This document shows, piece after piece, positions 50,712-58,907 of a DNA stretch of 64,000 bases. How positions within the stretch are numbered: the first letter of the stretch is position 1; every line of letters begins with the position of its first letter. The notes beneath the pieces were generated by a model, which was not told the origin of the DNA, did no database searches, and was given only the letters and a program-made list of their open reading frames with translations. Both the position numbers and the translations under genes were made by a program. Origin of the DNA: Clostridia bacterium. GTDB lineage: Bacteria; Bacillota; Clostridia; Christensenellales; SZUA-584. The stretch lies in the NCBI GenBank assembly GCA_003249555.1, contig QKIQ01000067.1, forward strand, positions 1 to 64,000, given 5' to 3'.

Positions 50712-51605
50712 ATGGCTATACAATGCATGGAGCCCATTGCGTTGACGCGTGTCGCGCAAGGAGACTTTATTCATCAGATCAAGTGGGATGGCATACGCGG
50801 CATTTGCATGATGGAAAATGGGGCGGTATCGGTGTTTTCCAAGAGCGGGCGTAACGCAACGGCGGCCTATTTTGAGCTCTCGGTACTTAAGACTCAGATG
50901 GATGCCAAGCAGGCCGTGATGGACGGTGAGCTGGTGGTGTTTGTGGACGGCAAGCCGTCTTTTTATCACGCGCTTAAGCGCAGCCGTGTTCATGGATCCG
51001 CGGTAACTGCGCGGTATGCTGTGAGATACATCGTGTTTGATTTGCTGATGCTGGACGGTGAAGACTTGCGGAGCAAACCCATTGAGCAACGGCAGGCACG
51101 GCTCAAAGAGCGTTTTGAAGGCAGTGCAGTGGCAGCGCTCGCGGACAGCTTCGACGACGGCAATGCGCTGTTTGCGCTCATGAAACAAAAAAGCATGGAG
51201 GGCATCGTTTCTAAACGGCGCGGCAGCCCGTACACGGCGGGCAAACGCCATAACGATTGGTTTAAAACAAAAACCGCAAAAAAGATACTTTGCATCGTGA
51301 GCGGTGTGCATTTTAATGAAGGGCAGGCGGCGTCGCTGATGCTGGGCATTTACCGTGACGGTTCACTCGTGCCTGTGGGGCATGTGGGTGCGGGGCTATC
51401 GCAGGAAGACCTGCGATGTCTTGGAGAATACGCAAAGAGAGAAGGCAAAGCCGAGGGCAAGAACGATATTGCTTTAGAACCAAGGCTCACTTGCTGGGTG
51501 CGGTTTGCCGAATGGACGCCCGCGCTCACTCTGCGCCATCCGGTGATGCTGGGCTTTGCGGATAAACCGCCGGAGGACGCCGCGGGAGAGGAGATCAGCT
51601 TATGA
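50712..51605 (+). CDS. ATP-dependent DNA ligase (LigD ligase domain)
   Basis: This 297-aa ligase has nucleotidyltransferase motif I IKWDGIRG with Lys24, motif III DGELVVF, motif IV MEGIVSKRRG and motif V WFKTKT, followed by an OB-fold domain. It corresponds to the ligase module of LigD, encoded as a separate protein. The start follows the ku stop directly, and its end overlaps the polymerase gene by 4 nt. Confidence 0.95.
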   Translation: MAIQCMEPIALTRVAQGDFIHQIKWDGIRGICMMENGAVSVFSKSGRNATAAYFELSVLKTQMDAKQAVMDGELVVFVDGKPSFYHALKRSRVHGSAVTARYAVRYIVFDLLMLDGEDLRSKPIEQRQARLKERFEGSAVAALADSFDDGNALFALMKQKSMEGIVSKRRGSPYTAGKRHNDWFKTKTAKKILCIVSGVHFNEGQAASLMLGIYRDGSLVPVGHVGAGLSQEDLRCLGEYAKREGKAEGKNDIALEPRLTCWVRFAEWTPALTLRHPVMLGFADKPPEDAAGEEISL

Positions 51606-52483
51606 GCACCATTACTGTGCAAGGCAGCACCGTGTCTATCACAAATCCTGATAAAGTGTTGTTTCCGGACACCGGCATGACCAAAGCCGGGTATATCGAT
51701 GTGCTCGCCAAGCTGGCACCGTATCTTCTGCCGCATACCACCGGGCAGCCGCTAACCGCGATCCGATATCCACACGGTGTGGGAGATCATGAGTTCTTCT
51801 ATCAGAAGCGGCCGCCCAAAGGGACACCGGACTGGGTCAGCATCACCACCGGCGACAACGGCGAAACGTTTATCAACCTCGACAGTATGAAAACGCTGTT
51901 GTGGCTGGGCAATTCGGCAGCGCTCGAATTTCACGTTCCTTTCTGCAAGCCCGACGGCATGCTGACGGCGCTCGTATTCGACCTTGACCCTTCGGAAGGG
52001 CAGACGTTTGAAGACGTTGCAGCGTGCGCATTGTCTGTCCGCGAGACGTTGACCGAACTCGGCGTGGCGTGTTACGCCAAGACATCCGGCGCATCGGGTT
52101 TACAAATCTATATCCCCACGCGGCGTATGATGTTTGAGGAAGGCCGCAAGATCAATACATTTTTCGGCAAGTATTTTGAAGCCAAGCATCCCGATTCCGT
52201 GACCATCGAGCGGCTTGTGAAAAACAGGGGGCGCAAGCTCTATTTTGATTATCTGCAGATGGGGCATGGCAAAAGTATCATCTGCGTATATTCGCCGCGC
52301 GCGGTGCCATGCGGCGCGGTATCGATGCCGGTCACATGGGAGGAGCTTGAAAGGGGCGTGAGCCCTTGCGACTTTACGCTAAGCAATGCGGCACAGCGGC
52401 TGAAAGAGAAGGGCGACTTGTTTGCGCCCGTGCTCAACGAGGGTAAATCAAATTCCGCGTTGGAGGAAATTCTGAAAAGATAG
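51602..52483 (+). CDS. LigD-type polymerase/primase domain protein
   Basis: This 293-aa archaeo-eukaryotic primase-like polymerase fills ends during NHEJ. It shows VSITNPDKVLFP near 11-22, the catalytic FDLDPSE (Asp127, Asp129), and the nucleotide-binding KTSGASGLQIYIP (normally with His, here Gln). It overlaps the ligase gene by ATGA. No 3'-phosphoesterase module is present in the operon. Confidence 0.93.
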   Translation: MSTITVQGSTVSITNPDKVLFPDTGMTKAGYIDVLAKLAPYLLPHTTGQPLTAIRYPHGVGDHEFFYQKRPPKGTPDWVSITTGDNGETFINLDSMKTLLWLGNSAALEFHVPFCKPDGMLTALVFDLDPSEGQTFEDVAACALSVRETLTELGVACYAKTSGASGLQIYIPTRRMMFEEGRKINTFFGKYFEAKHPDSVTIERLVKNRGRKLYFDYLQMGHGKSIICVYSPRAVPCGAVSMPVTWEELERGVSPCDFTLSNAAQRLKEKGDLFAPVLNEGKSNSALEEILKR

Positions 52484-52489
52484 ATTTTG

Positions 52490-52518
52490 TTGCCACACTG
52501 ACATTCATGCTGTAAAAT
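52490..52518 (+). promoter_or_regulatory. Promoter of the AI-2E transporter gene
   Basis: TTGCCA (52490-52495) and TAAAAT (52513-52518) are 17 bp apart. Confidence 0.6.
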
Positions 52519-52550
52519 AATACAAAACATATTATTAAAGGAATACTGAT

Positions 52551-53798
52551 TTGAAAAAAATACAGAGCAATTATATCAAGATTGCCGTGATCGTGGTTAT
52601 TGCGGGCGCGATTCTTTACGCGATTATGAGCATTATCGACAATATCGGGCTCGTTTACGACAGCGTGGCCGCCGCCGTCAAGTTTGTTCTTCGTGTACTC
52701 GCGCCTGTGCTTATTGGCTTTGTGATTGCCTTCCTTTTAAACCGTCCATCTGATTTCTTTGAGCAACTGCTTGGTAAAATTAAGTATCTGAAAAAAAGAA
52801 GAAAAATCGCGCATGTCCTTGGCGTTCTTTTCGCATTTTTCCTGTTCATCGGTATCATTGTGGCTTTTTTCTATCTGATGGTGCCGGGCATCATCGAAAG
52901 CGTGAGCAGCATTTCCAGAGACATTCCGAGCTACGCTGAATCGGTGGATGCCGTGCTGCTTAACTTAAGCGAAAACCCGGATATGGGCAGGGTGTTTGAG
53001 TTTGTGGGTATCGATCCGGCCAAGACCAATTCCATAAGCGCCATTATTTCGGAGTTCTGGGATGAGATCACGGCGTTTGTTCAAAACATTACAGGATCGG
53101 TGTTCGGATTTCTTGTGAATACAGGGTTGTTCATTTACAATTTTGTGCTCGGCTTATTCTTCTCAACGTACATGCTGCTCTTCAAACACGAGCTTAAAGG
53201 TCAACTGCGGACTTTGTCAAAAAACGTGCTGCGCAAATCGCATTTTCGGCTCATGTTTGTGGTGGATACCGCCGACGATATGTTCTTCCGCTTTCTTGTG
53301 GGAAAAGGCATCTGCTCAATTGCGGTCGGCATTCTGACTTTTGCGATATGCGCGATACTCGGCTTTAAGTACAGTCCGCTTATCAGCATCATCATCGCCG
53401 TGACCAACATGATTCCCACATTCGGGCCGTTCATCGGCGCAATTCCCTCTCTGCTGCTATCGCTTATGACCGCGCCTGTTTATGCGCTGTATATGCTGAT
53501 CATTATTATCGGCCTGCAGATCGTGGACGGCAACATCATTGGGCCGCGGGTGCTCGGCGATTCGATGGGTATCAACGGCTTTTGGATCATGTTTTCTATC
53601 ATCGTTTTCGGTACGCTTTTCGGCGTGCTTGGTATGCTGGTAGCAGCGCCGGTATTCGGCGTGCTGCGCATACTCATAAAAAACTGGATATACAAACGGA
53701 ACCATGGAACGCTTGAGGGAGAGGCAGAGTTTGCTGCGAGCATGCAGCGGTTCCGTGAGTGGACAAGCAAAAAGAAAAAGAATAAAGAAGCTGTTTGA
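52551..53798 (+). CDS. AI-2E family transporter (UPF0118)
   Basis: This 415-aa polytopic protein has about seven or eight helices. The family signatures are the N-terminal pair of helices, LAPVLIGFVIAFLLNRP, the middle NTGLFIYNFVLGLFFSTYML, and late PLISIIIAVTNMIPTFGPFIGAIPS and GPRVLGDSMGINGFW segments. The family includes AI-2 exporters and Na+/H+ antiporters; the substrate here is unknown. The start is TTG 52551 after AAAGGA. Confidence 0.9.
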   Translation: MKKIQSNYIKIAVIVVIAGAILYAIMSIIDNIGLVYDSVAAAVKFVLRVLAPVLIGFVIAFLLNRPSDFFEQLLGKIKYLKKRRKIAHVLGVLFAFFLFIGIIVAFFYLMVPGIIESVSSISRDIPSYAESVDAVLLNLSENPDMGRVFEFVGIDPAKTNSISAIISEFWDEITAFVQNITGSVFGFLVNTGLFIYNFVLGLFFSTYMLLFKHELKGQLRTLSKNVLRKSHFRLMFVVDTADDMFFRFLVGKGICSIAVGILTFAICAILGFKYSPLISIIIAVTNMIPTFGPFIGAIPSLLLSLMTAPVYALYMLIIIIGLQIVDGNIIGPRVLGDSMGINGFWIMFSIIVFGTLFGVLGMLVAAPVFGVLRILIKNWIYKRNHGTLEGEAEFAASMQRFREWTSKKKKNKEAV

Positions 53799-53821
53799 AA
53801 TGTACCCATCGCAACACGCTG

Positions 53822-54490
53822 CTATTTACAGAACGTGTGCTGCCCGATATACGTGATGACCGGTCTTGACAGCATCCACTTGTTCGTTGTCTTCTTAGGA
53901 TTATAATAGAATAAAGCGCCGCCGGATGGATCCCAGCCGTTTACTGCGTCTCTTGCGGCCTGAAGAGCACTGTCGTCAGGTGTCAGATTAATTTGTCCGT
54001 CGGCCACAATCGAAAACGCATCCGGCTGATAAACAACACCCGAGACTGTATTGGGAAATAGCGCACTGCCCACCCGGTTGAGCACAACAGCCGCCACAGC
54101 GACCTTGCCTTTATAAGGCTCTCCTCTCGCTTCTCCGTAAACAACGCGCGCAAGCAGATACACATCATTTGAATCGGGCTTGCTTGTGGGCAATGCAATG
54201 CCTAGCTTTTCGGCGGTTTGCGCCCCGACAATTCCGTCCACTTTGATTTTATTCTTTTGCTGAAACCACACCACCGCCGCTTTTGTTATGGGACCGTATA
54301 TGCCGTCTGCCACCCCATCCTTTAAATATCCCCAGGCAATGAGCCGTCTTTGTATCTCTTTGACCTGTTCGCCTCTTGAGCCAACTTTGTAAGACACGGC
54401 TGGAACAGACTGACAGCCAAATGTAAAGATCAAAGTCAAGACAAGTATCAAAAGCACAAATCTTTTAAAATGAAGACGCATCGAACACAT
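53822..54490 (-). CDS. SleB-like cell wall hydrolase with peptidoglycan-binding domain
   Basis: This 222-aa exported protein has a signal peptide (about 1-26, FTFGC like a poor lipobox), a PG_binding_1 domain (about 33-95; GSRGEQVKEIQRRLIAWGYL, DGIYGPIT) and a C-terminal Hydrolase_2 domain (about 108-222; VVYGEARGEPYKGKVAVAAV with the catalytic Glu). This is the SleB/CwlJ arrangement; in sporeformers such proteins degrade cortex during germination. It hints at sporulation but does not prove it. Shine-Dalgarno CGGAGG precedes ATG 54490. Confidence 0.9.
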   Translation of the reverse strand: MCSMRLHFKRFVLLILVLTLIFTFGCQSVPAVSYKVGSRGEQVKEIQRRLIAWGYLKDGVADGIYGPITKAAVVWFQQKNKIKVDGIVGAQTAEKLGIALPTSKPDSNDVYLLARVVYGEARGEPYKGKVAVAAVVLNRVGSALFPNTVSGVVYQPDAFSIVADGQINLTPDDSALQAARDAVNGWDPSGGALFYYNPKKTTNKWMLSRPVITYIGQHTFCK

Positions 54491-54617
54491 TAAACCTCCG
54501 TGTTGGGACAGCTTTTATTTAGTCATGTCCAAAGCCACGATTCGTATTCCCTGATACGTTAGCCATACAAAGGATTTTACCGCATTGTAAAGCGCGCGAT
54601 TCAGATTGAAAAGAAAT

Positions 54618-54800
54618 TGCAAGTTCTATGAAAATGTAGTAGGATTGACGCATACACTTGCGTGGGGAGTCGTTTATGCGGCATATGGCACCGTGCGACA
54701 AATCGACTTTTCGGTCAAGACGATGTTTAGGGTGACGATTGCCTGGTAAATAAGACTCATGGGTAGCTTGCCTATGGGTTTATTCATTTGGTTTCAAGGG
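54618..54800 (+). promoter_or_regulatory. Promoter and candidate structured leader of mntP
   Basis: TTGCAA (54618-54623) and TAGGAT (54641-54646) are 17 bp apart and predict a transcript from about 54653. The leader of roughly 150 nt contains GTGGGGAGTCG close to its 5' end and CGGTCAAGACG later, recalling the GGGGAGUA and CAAGAC segments of the Mn-sensing yybP-ykoY aptamer. The P1 pairing expected for that class is not convincing. A later hairpin, CATGGGTAG/CTTGCCTATG, lies before the Shine-Dalgarno AAGGGG. Confidence 0.35.
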
Positions 54801-54807
54801 GATAAGG

Positions 54808-55371
54808 ATGCATTATTTTGAGCTGCTGATCATAGCTGTGGGACTCTCGATGGATGCGTTTGCTGTGGCTGTCTGCAAGGGGCTTGCGCAAAAGCAGCAC
54901 AGCATTAGAAATTCGATTATCACGGGCGTTTATTTCGGCGGTTTCCAGGCGCTGATGCCTTTGCTTGGCTATCTTTTGGGTACGCAGTTTGCTGATTCCA
55001 TCACGGCGGTAGACCACTGGATCGCTTTGGCGCTGCTCAGCATTATTGGTATCAATATGATTCGCGAATCACGCTCATGCGATGTAAAAACAAGCAACTC
55101 GTTCGGTTTTAAGAAGATGGTGGTGCTTTCTCTCGCAACCAGCATTGACGCGCTGGCCATCGGCATTACTTTCGCGTTTTTAAAAGTCAGCATCGTGCCG
55201 GCTGTGCTCGCCATTGGCGTCATTACGTTTGTGATTTCGTTCGTGGGTGTGAAGCTGGGCAGCGTGTTTGGCAGCCGGTTTAAGTCTAGAGCGGAAGTCA
55301 CCGGCGGTGTGATTCTCATTCTTATGGGGCTCAAAATATTGCTGGAGCATCTTGGCGTTATTAGTTTTTAG
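54808..55371 (+). CDS. mntP: Manganese efflux pump MntP
   Basis: This 187-aa six-helix protein exports Mn2+. It is formed of two similar halves, each with a conserved acidic motif: [14 protein letters not shown] (near 12-25) and [13 protein letters not shown] (near 108-120). It is full length. Shine-Dalgarno AAGGGGAT precedes ATG 54808. The long leader suggests metal-dependent RNA control. Confidence 0.94.
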   Translation: MHYFELLIIAVGLSMDAFAVAVCKGLAQKQHSIRNSIITGVYFGGFQALMPLLGYLLGTQFADSITAVDHWIALALLSIIGINMIRESRSCDVKTSNSFGFKKMVVLSLATSIDALAIGITFAFLKVSIVPAVLAIGVITFVISFVGVKLGSVFGSRFKSRAEVTGGVILILMGLKILLEHLGVISF

Positions 55372-55395
55372 AAGGTATACCGAACATACAAGAAA

Positions 55396-55414
55396 CGCCG
55401 CGAATATCGCGGCG
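55396..55414. terminator. GC-rich hairpin between mntP and acyl-CoA synthetase genes
   Basis: CGCCGCG pairs with CGCGGCG around AATAT. On the minus strand it is followed by TTTCTTG, on the plus strand by CCTCTT, so it is a weak terminator at best, shared by two convergent genes. Confidence 0.5.
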
Positions 55415-55430
55415 CCTCTTGCCTATCTCC

Positions 55431-57083
55431 CTACTTCTCCCTATCTTTTTCCCTCAGCTCAACCCGGCGGATCTTGCCGCTGATTGTCTTGGGGAGCTCA
55501 TTGACAAATTCGATCACGCGCGGGTACTTGTACGGCGCGGTCACCTTCTTCACATGCTCCTGCAACTCCTTTGCGAGTGCGTCGGACGGCTCATAGCCCT
55601 TCGCGAGCACGACGGTGGCTTTCACGACCTGTCCGCGGTCGGGATGGGGCACACCCGTGATTGCCGTTTCCAGCACCGCCGGATGCTCCATCAGCGCGCT
55701 TTCCACCTCAAACGGCCCGATGCGGTAACCGCTGCTTTTAATCACGTCGTCTGTGCGGCCCACATACCAGTAATAACCGTCCTCATCTTTCCAAGCGACA
55801 TCGCCCGTGTGGTAAACGCCGTCGTGCCAGACAGAAGAAGTCAATCCTTCATCTTTATAGTATCCCAAAAACATGCCAGGCGCAACTCCATTTGCGGTAC
55901 GAATTACCACTTCGCCGGATTCACCCCAGCCGCACGGCTCTCCAAACTCGCTCACGATCTCCACATCGAAAAGCGGGGAAGGCTTGCCCATGGAACCCGG
56001 GCGGGGTTCCACATAGATAAAGTTTGCTACGGAAAGCGTGGTCTCGGTCTGCCCGAAGCCCTCCATCATTTTTAGCCCCGTCGCCTTTAAAAACTGGTTG
56101 TAAACCTCGGGGTTAAGCGGCTCACCTGCTATCGTTGTGTATTTCATCGCTGAAAAATCGTATTTTGTAAGGTCTTCCTTGATGAAATAGCGGTACATCG
56201 TGGGCGGCGCACAGAATGTCGTCACCTTGTTGTCGCAGATGGCCTTGAGAATTTCGTTCGGGATAAACTTCTCATGGTCGTAGACGAAAACTGCCGTTTC
56301 GCCGAGCCACTGGCCGTACAGCTTGCCCCAGACAGACTTGGCCCATCCCGTATCGGAAATGGTTAAATGCAAACCGTCCGGATCAACGTTATGCCAGTGC
56401 ACCGCCGTGGGAATGTGACCCAGCGGATATGTGAATGAATGAATAACCATCTTGGGCATGCCCGTTGTGCCGGATGTAAAATAAAGAAGCATGATATCGT
56501 CGTTCTCGGGCAGCTCGAAAGACGATGTGTCCAGTACGTCGCTGGCGGCTTCCACACCCGACGTGTAATCAAGCCAGCCTTCGCGTCCGTCCAAAATAGC
56601 TTTGCATTCAAGCGTCGGCATACCTTGGGCTTCTTCTATATGATCCGCCACTTCGCCGTCTGCCGTGCAGACGATCATTTTGATGCCCGCCGCGTTCACG
56701 CGGTATTCGATGTCTTTTTTGGTCAGCAGATGCGTCGCGGGGATTGTCACCGCGCCGATCTTGTGAAGCGCCATGATGGTGTACCAAAACTGGTAGTGGC
56801 GCTTTAATATCAGCATCACCTTATCGCCCTTCCTGATGCCTTGAGACAGGAAAAAGTTTGCGGCCTTGTCTGAAAGGCGCTTTAAGTCAGCAAAGGTGAA
56901 GGTGTGTCGCTCACCTTTTTCTTGCACCCATACGAGCGCACACTTGTCTGGCTTGGTGACGGCCAACTCGTCAAGCACGTCGTAAGCGAAATTGAAACGC
57001 TCCGGTACGCTGATTTTGAAGTTCTTCTTAAAATCCTCATAGGATGTGTAATGAGCTTTTGCGTATTTTTCAAATATCCTCAT
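55431..57083 (-). CDS. Acyl-CoA synthetase (AMP-forming)
   Basis: This 550-aa ANL-superfamily enzyme activates a carboxylic acid to its CoA thioester. It has [11 protein letters not shown] (P-loop), [41 protein letters not shown] and the C-terminal lysine in [10 protein letters not shown]. Sequence pattern is closest to acetyl/medium-chain acyl-CoA synthetases (ACSM type). It follows the XRE-cupin gene by 10 nt, and both lie behind a T-box whose specifier I read as ATC (Ile). Activation of 2-methylbutyrate for isoleucine synthesis by reductive carboxylation is therefore attractive, but inferred. Confidence 0.9.
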   Translation of the reverse strand: MRIFEKYAKAHYTSYEDFKKNFKISVPERFNFAYDVLDELAVTKPDKCALVWVQEKGERHTFTFADLKRLSDKAANFFLSQGIRKGDKVMLILKRHYQFWYTIMALHKIGAVTIPATHLLTKKDIEYRVNAAGIKMIVCTADGEVADHIEEAQGMPTLECKAILDGREGWLDYTSGVEAASDVLDTSSFELPENDDIMLLYFTSGTTGMPKMVIHSFTYPLGHIPTAVHWHNVDPDGLHLTISDTGWAKSVWGKLYGQWLGETAVFVYDHEKFIPNEILKAICDNKVTTFCAPPTMYRYFIKEDLTKYDFSAMKYTTIAGEPLNPEVYNQFLKATGLKMMEGFGQTETTLSVANFIYVEPRPGSMGKPSPLFDVEIVSEFGEPCGWGESGEVVIRTANGVAPGMFLGYYKDEGLTSSVWHDGVYHTGDVAWKDEDGYYWYVGRTDDVIKSSGYRIGPFEVESALMEHPAVLETAITGVPHPDRGQVVKATVVLAKGYEPSDALAKELQEHVKKVTAPYKYPRVIEFVNELPKTISGKIRRVELREKDREK

Positions 57084-57093
57084 GCTGCCCCCC

Positions 57094-57648
57094 TTATTTG
57101 GCTATGATAGCGAGAAACCGGCAAACGCCGCCCTCGGCCTGCATCGCGTGCGGATGCTTCGCGTCGAAATATACCGCGTCGCCCGCGGAGAGGACGAGCG
57201 CCTGGTTGTCGATATATAGTGTCATGCGGCCTTCTACGATATAGTCAAACTCCTGTCCTTCATGCGAATTCATGTGCGACTTCGCGTCCACGTTGCTAGG
57301 CTCGACGGTGACGAGGAACGGCTCCATCTTTTTGTTCTTAAAAATGTAGGCCAGATGCTCGTAATTGTATTCCTTGCGGCGCTCCATTTTTAGGCCGTGC
57401 CCCTTTTTTACAAACGAGCACACAGACAGCCGCGGCGCTTCGCCTGTCATCAGATCGACGATATCCACGCCGAGCTTCCCGGCCGCCGAATACAAAAACG
57501 AAAATGAAAAATCGTTCTTGCCCGCTTCATACTCAAGATATTCGGATTCGCTCAGACCAACAGCCTTTGCCATATCGGCTGCACAGATGTCCATGATTTC
57601 CCGGAGTGCTTGCAAACGTTTTGCAATCAGCATGATCTTTTCATCCAC
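57094..57648 (-). CDS. XRE-cupin transcriptional regulator
   Basis: This 184-aa protein has an N-terminal XRE helix-turn-helix (about 5-65; [31 protein letters not shown]) and a C-terminal cupin (about 115-184; [35 protein letters not shown]). The cupin metal ligands appear complete. The start is GTG 57648, which has AAAGGAG 10 nt upstream; the frame is open far into the T-box leader but cannot be coding there. It is first in the T-box operon, followed by the acyl-CoA synthetase. The cupin may sense the acid or CoA product. Confidence 0.9.
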   Translation of the reverse strand: MDEKIMLIAKRLQALREIMDICAADMAKAVGLSESEYLEYEAGKNDFSFSFLYSAAGKLGVDIVDLMTGEAPRLSVCSFVKKGHGLKMERRKEYNYEHLAYIFKNKKMEPFLVTVEPSNVDAKSHMNSHEGQEFDYIVEGRMTLYIDNQALVLSAGDAVYFDAKHPHAMQAEGGVCRFLAIIAK

Positions 57649-57682
57649 GATATTTACTCTCCTTTTAATTATAATGGTAAAT

Positions 57683-57935
57683 AAAAAACCTTGCGCCCCA
57701 CATGGGACGAAGGTTCCGCGGTACCACCCAATTTGACCATCACTGGTCCTGCTCAATAGACTCTTTAAGCCATCTGCATAAAACGGTGCAGTACCCGTCA
57801 GGCTTTTACGTGTCAAAGCCGCCGCTCGGAAGTGATATTAACGTGCTGCCTCTGCTCCGCTTTCACCGTTCGCGGGGCTCTCTATAAAAGACTTGTGCCC
57901 GTCACGTCTTCGTCATTGCGTTTCAAGTATAAATT
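57683..57935 (-). promoter_or_regulatory. T-box leader (specifier read as ATC, Ile)
   Basis: On the minus strand the T-box motif GGGTGGTACCGCGGAACCTT lies at 57730-57711. It is followed by a terminator: AACCTT-CGTCCC pairs with GGGGCG-C-AAGGTT across ATGT, then T6 (57716-57683). Upstream, Stem I shows AGAGAGCC, the apical CCGC-GAACGGTGAAA-GCGG, and the segment AATATCACTTCCGAGC. By comparison with the usual XXX-AC-CTTNGAGC arrangement, the specifier codon is ATC. The AGTA bulge is not obvious, so Stem I is slightly atypical. Confidence 0.92.
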
Positions 57936-57941
57936 AAAAAT

Positions 57942-57971
57942 ATCGTAGCACAGGCGGCCTTTTGTTGTCAA
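57942..57971 (-). promoter_or_regulatory. Promoter of the T-box operon
   Basis: Minus-strand TTGACA (57971-57966) and TACGAT (57947-57942) are 18 bp apart, just before the leader. Confidence 0.75.
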
Positions 57972-58052
57972 CAGCGACAAGCCAAATATTGCTTTTGCCT
58001 TGCGGCGTTAATCAGTTTCATGTAGAATATATCTAATAAACGAAAGGAATGA

Positions 58053-58343
58053 ATGCGGATGGCAGATTTTATTAAAGTTAGTGGGCGAGACGTTGGAAAC
58101 ATTAAGATATTTACGCTGAGCACCTGCGGATGGTGCAGAAAGACAAAGGCTTTCCTAAACGATAACGGCATCGAATACACATATATTGATGTGGATAAGC
58201 TGGAAGGCAATGAAACCGACGCGGTTCGTCAGGAACAGATGAAGTTTAACAAGAGTGGTTCTTTCCCAACCATCGTAATCAACGATAAAGAATGCATCGT
58301 CGGGTACGACGAAGACGCGCTCAAGGCGCTGATCGGTGAATAG
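58053..58343 (+). CDS. Glutaredoxin/thioredoxin-like protein
   Basis: This 96-aa thioredoxin-fold protein has redox motif CGWC (25-28) and the cis-Pro loop GSFPTIV near 69-75. The long space from the start gives a beta strand before the usual fold. It lies 2 nt before the ferredoxin:thioredoxin reductase gene, so it is its probable protein substrate, reduced by ferredoxin rather than NADPH or glutathione. Either ATG 58053 or 58059 could be the start (AAAGGAATGA upstream). Confidence 0.88.
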   Translation: MRMADFIKVSGRDVGNIKIFTLSTCGWCRKTKAFLNDNGIEYTYIDVDKLEGNETDAVRQEQMKFNKSGSFPTIVINDKECIVGYDEDALKALIGE

Positions 58344-58345
58344 AC

Positions 58346-58822
58346 ATGGACGTGCAAAAAAGACTTGAGAAGCTCAGGCGTGACGCGGCCGCAGGAGGAT
58401 ACAAGCTCAATTCTGATGAGGATTTTGTGGCGGATCTGACCGCGGGGCTGCTGGCCAATCAGGAACGTTACGGTATCGAGAGCTGTCCCTGCCGTTTGTT
58501 TACGGGTGAAAAAGAAGACAATATGGATATCGTATGCCCGTGCGTGTACCGCGACGACGACCTCGCCGAATACGGCGCGTGCTTTTGTGCGCTGTATGTG
58601 ACGGATGAGGCGCAGAATAAACAGGTGCCCGAGCGGCGGCCGTCACTTGAGGAACGGCGCAAGGAAGCGAAAACAGATGAGGCCGGTGAAAAAGCGCCTG
58701 CGGCGCTGCCGTATCCTGTTTACCGGTGCAGCGTGTGCGGCTATCTTTGCGCGAACAACAATCCGCCCCGCATATGCCCGATATGCAAGGCGGGTTCGGA
58801 GCGATTTGAGCGCTTTATGTAG
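58346..58822 (+). CDS. Ferredoxin:thioredoxin reductase catalytic subunit with rubredoxin-like tail
   Basis: This 158-aa protein has an FTR catalytic domain in residues 1-about 95 with Cys motifs CPC (47-49), CPC (64-66) and CFC (79-81; usually CHC). These hold a [4Fe-4S] cluster beside the active disulfide. A linker leads to a rubredoxin-like zinc or iron site (CSVC 128-131, CPIC 144-147). The change from CHC to CFC removes the His near the cluster, which may affect potential. It is paired with the glutaredoxin-like gene upstream. Confidence 0.9.
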   Translation: MDVQKRLEKLRRDAAAGGYKLNSDEDFVADLTAGLLANQERYGIESCPCRLFTGEKEDNMDIVCPCVYRDDDLAEYGACFCALYVTDEAQNKQVPERRPSLEERRKEAKTDEAGEKAPAALPYPVYRCSVCGYLCANNNPPRICPICKAGSERFERFM

Positions 58823-58845
58823 AAAATTTTTCGTGACTTTTTTAG

Positions 58846-58901
58846 AAGCCTCGTTGGTAAAATGATGGTCACAAGTTTCATTGCCGACAAGGCTTTTTTT
58901 A
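58846..58901. terminator. Terminator after the FTR gene
   Basis: AAGCCTCGTTGG pairs with CCGACAAGGCTT (one mismatch) around a long loop and ends in T7 on the plus strand. Confidence 0.7.
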
Positions 58902-58907
58902 TAGCTT

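Noticed and set aside
50193..51311. 372-codon minus-strand frame across ku and the ligase gene
   Set aside because: It is a shadow of two well-conserved genes and shows no domain or ribosome binding site.
57649..57816. N-terminal extension of the XRE-cupin gene into the leader
   Set aside because: The added 56 codons run through the T-box motif and terminator, and a proper Shine-Dalgarno serves the GTG at 57648.
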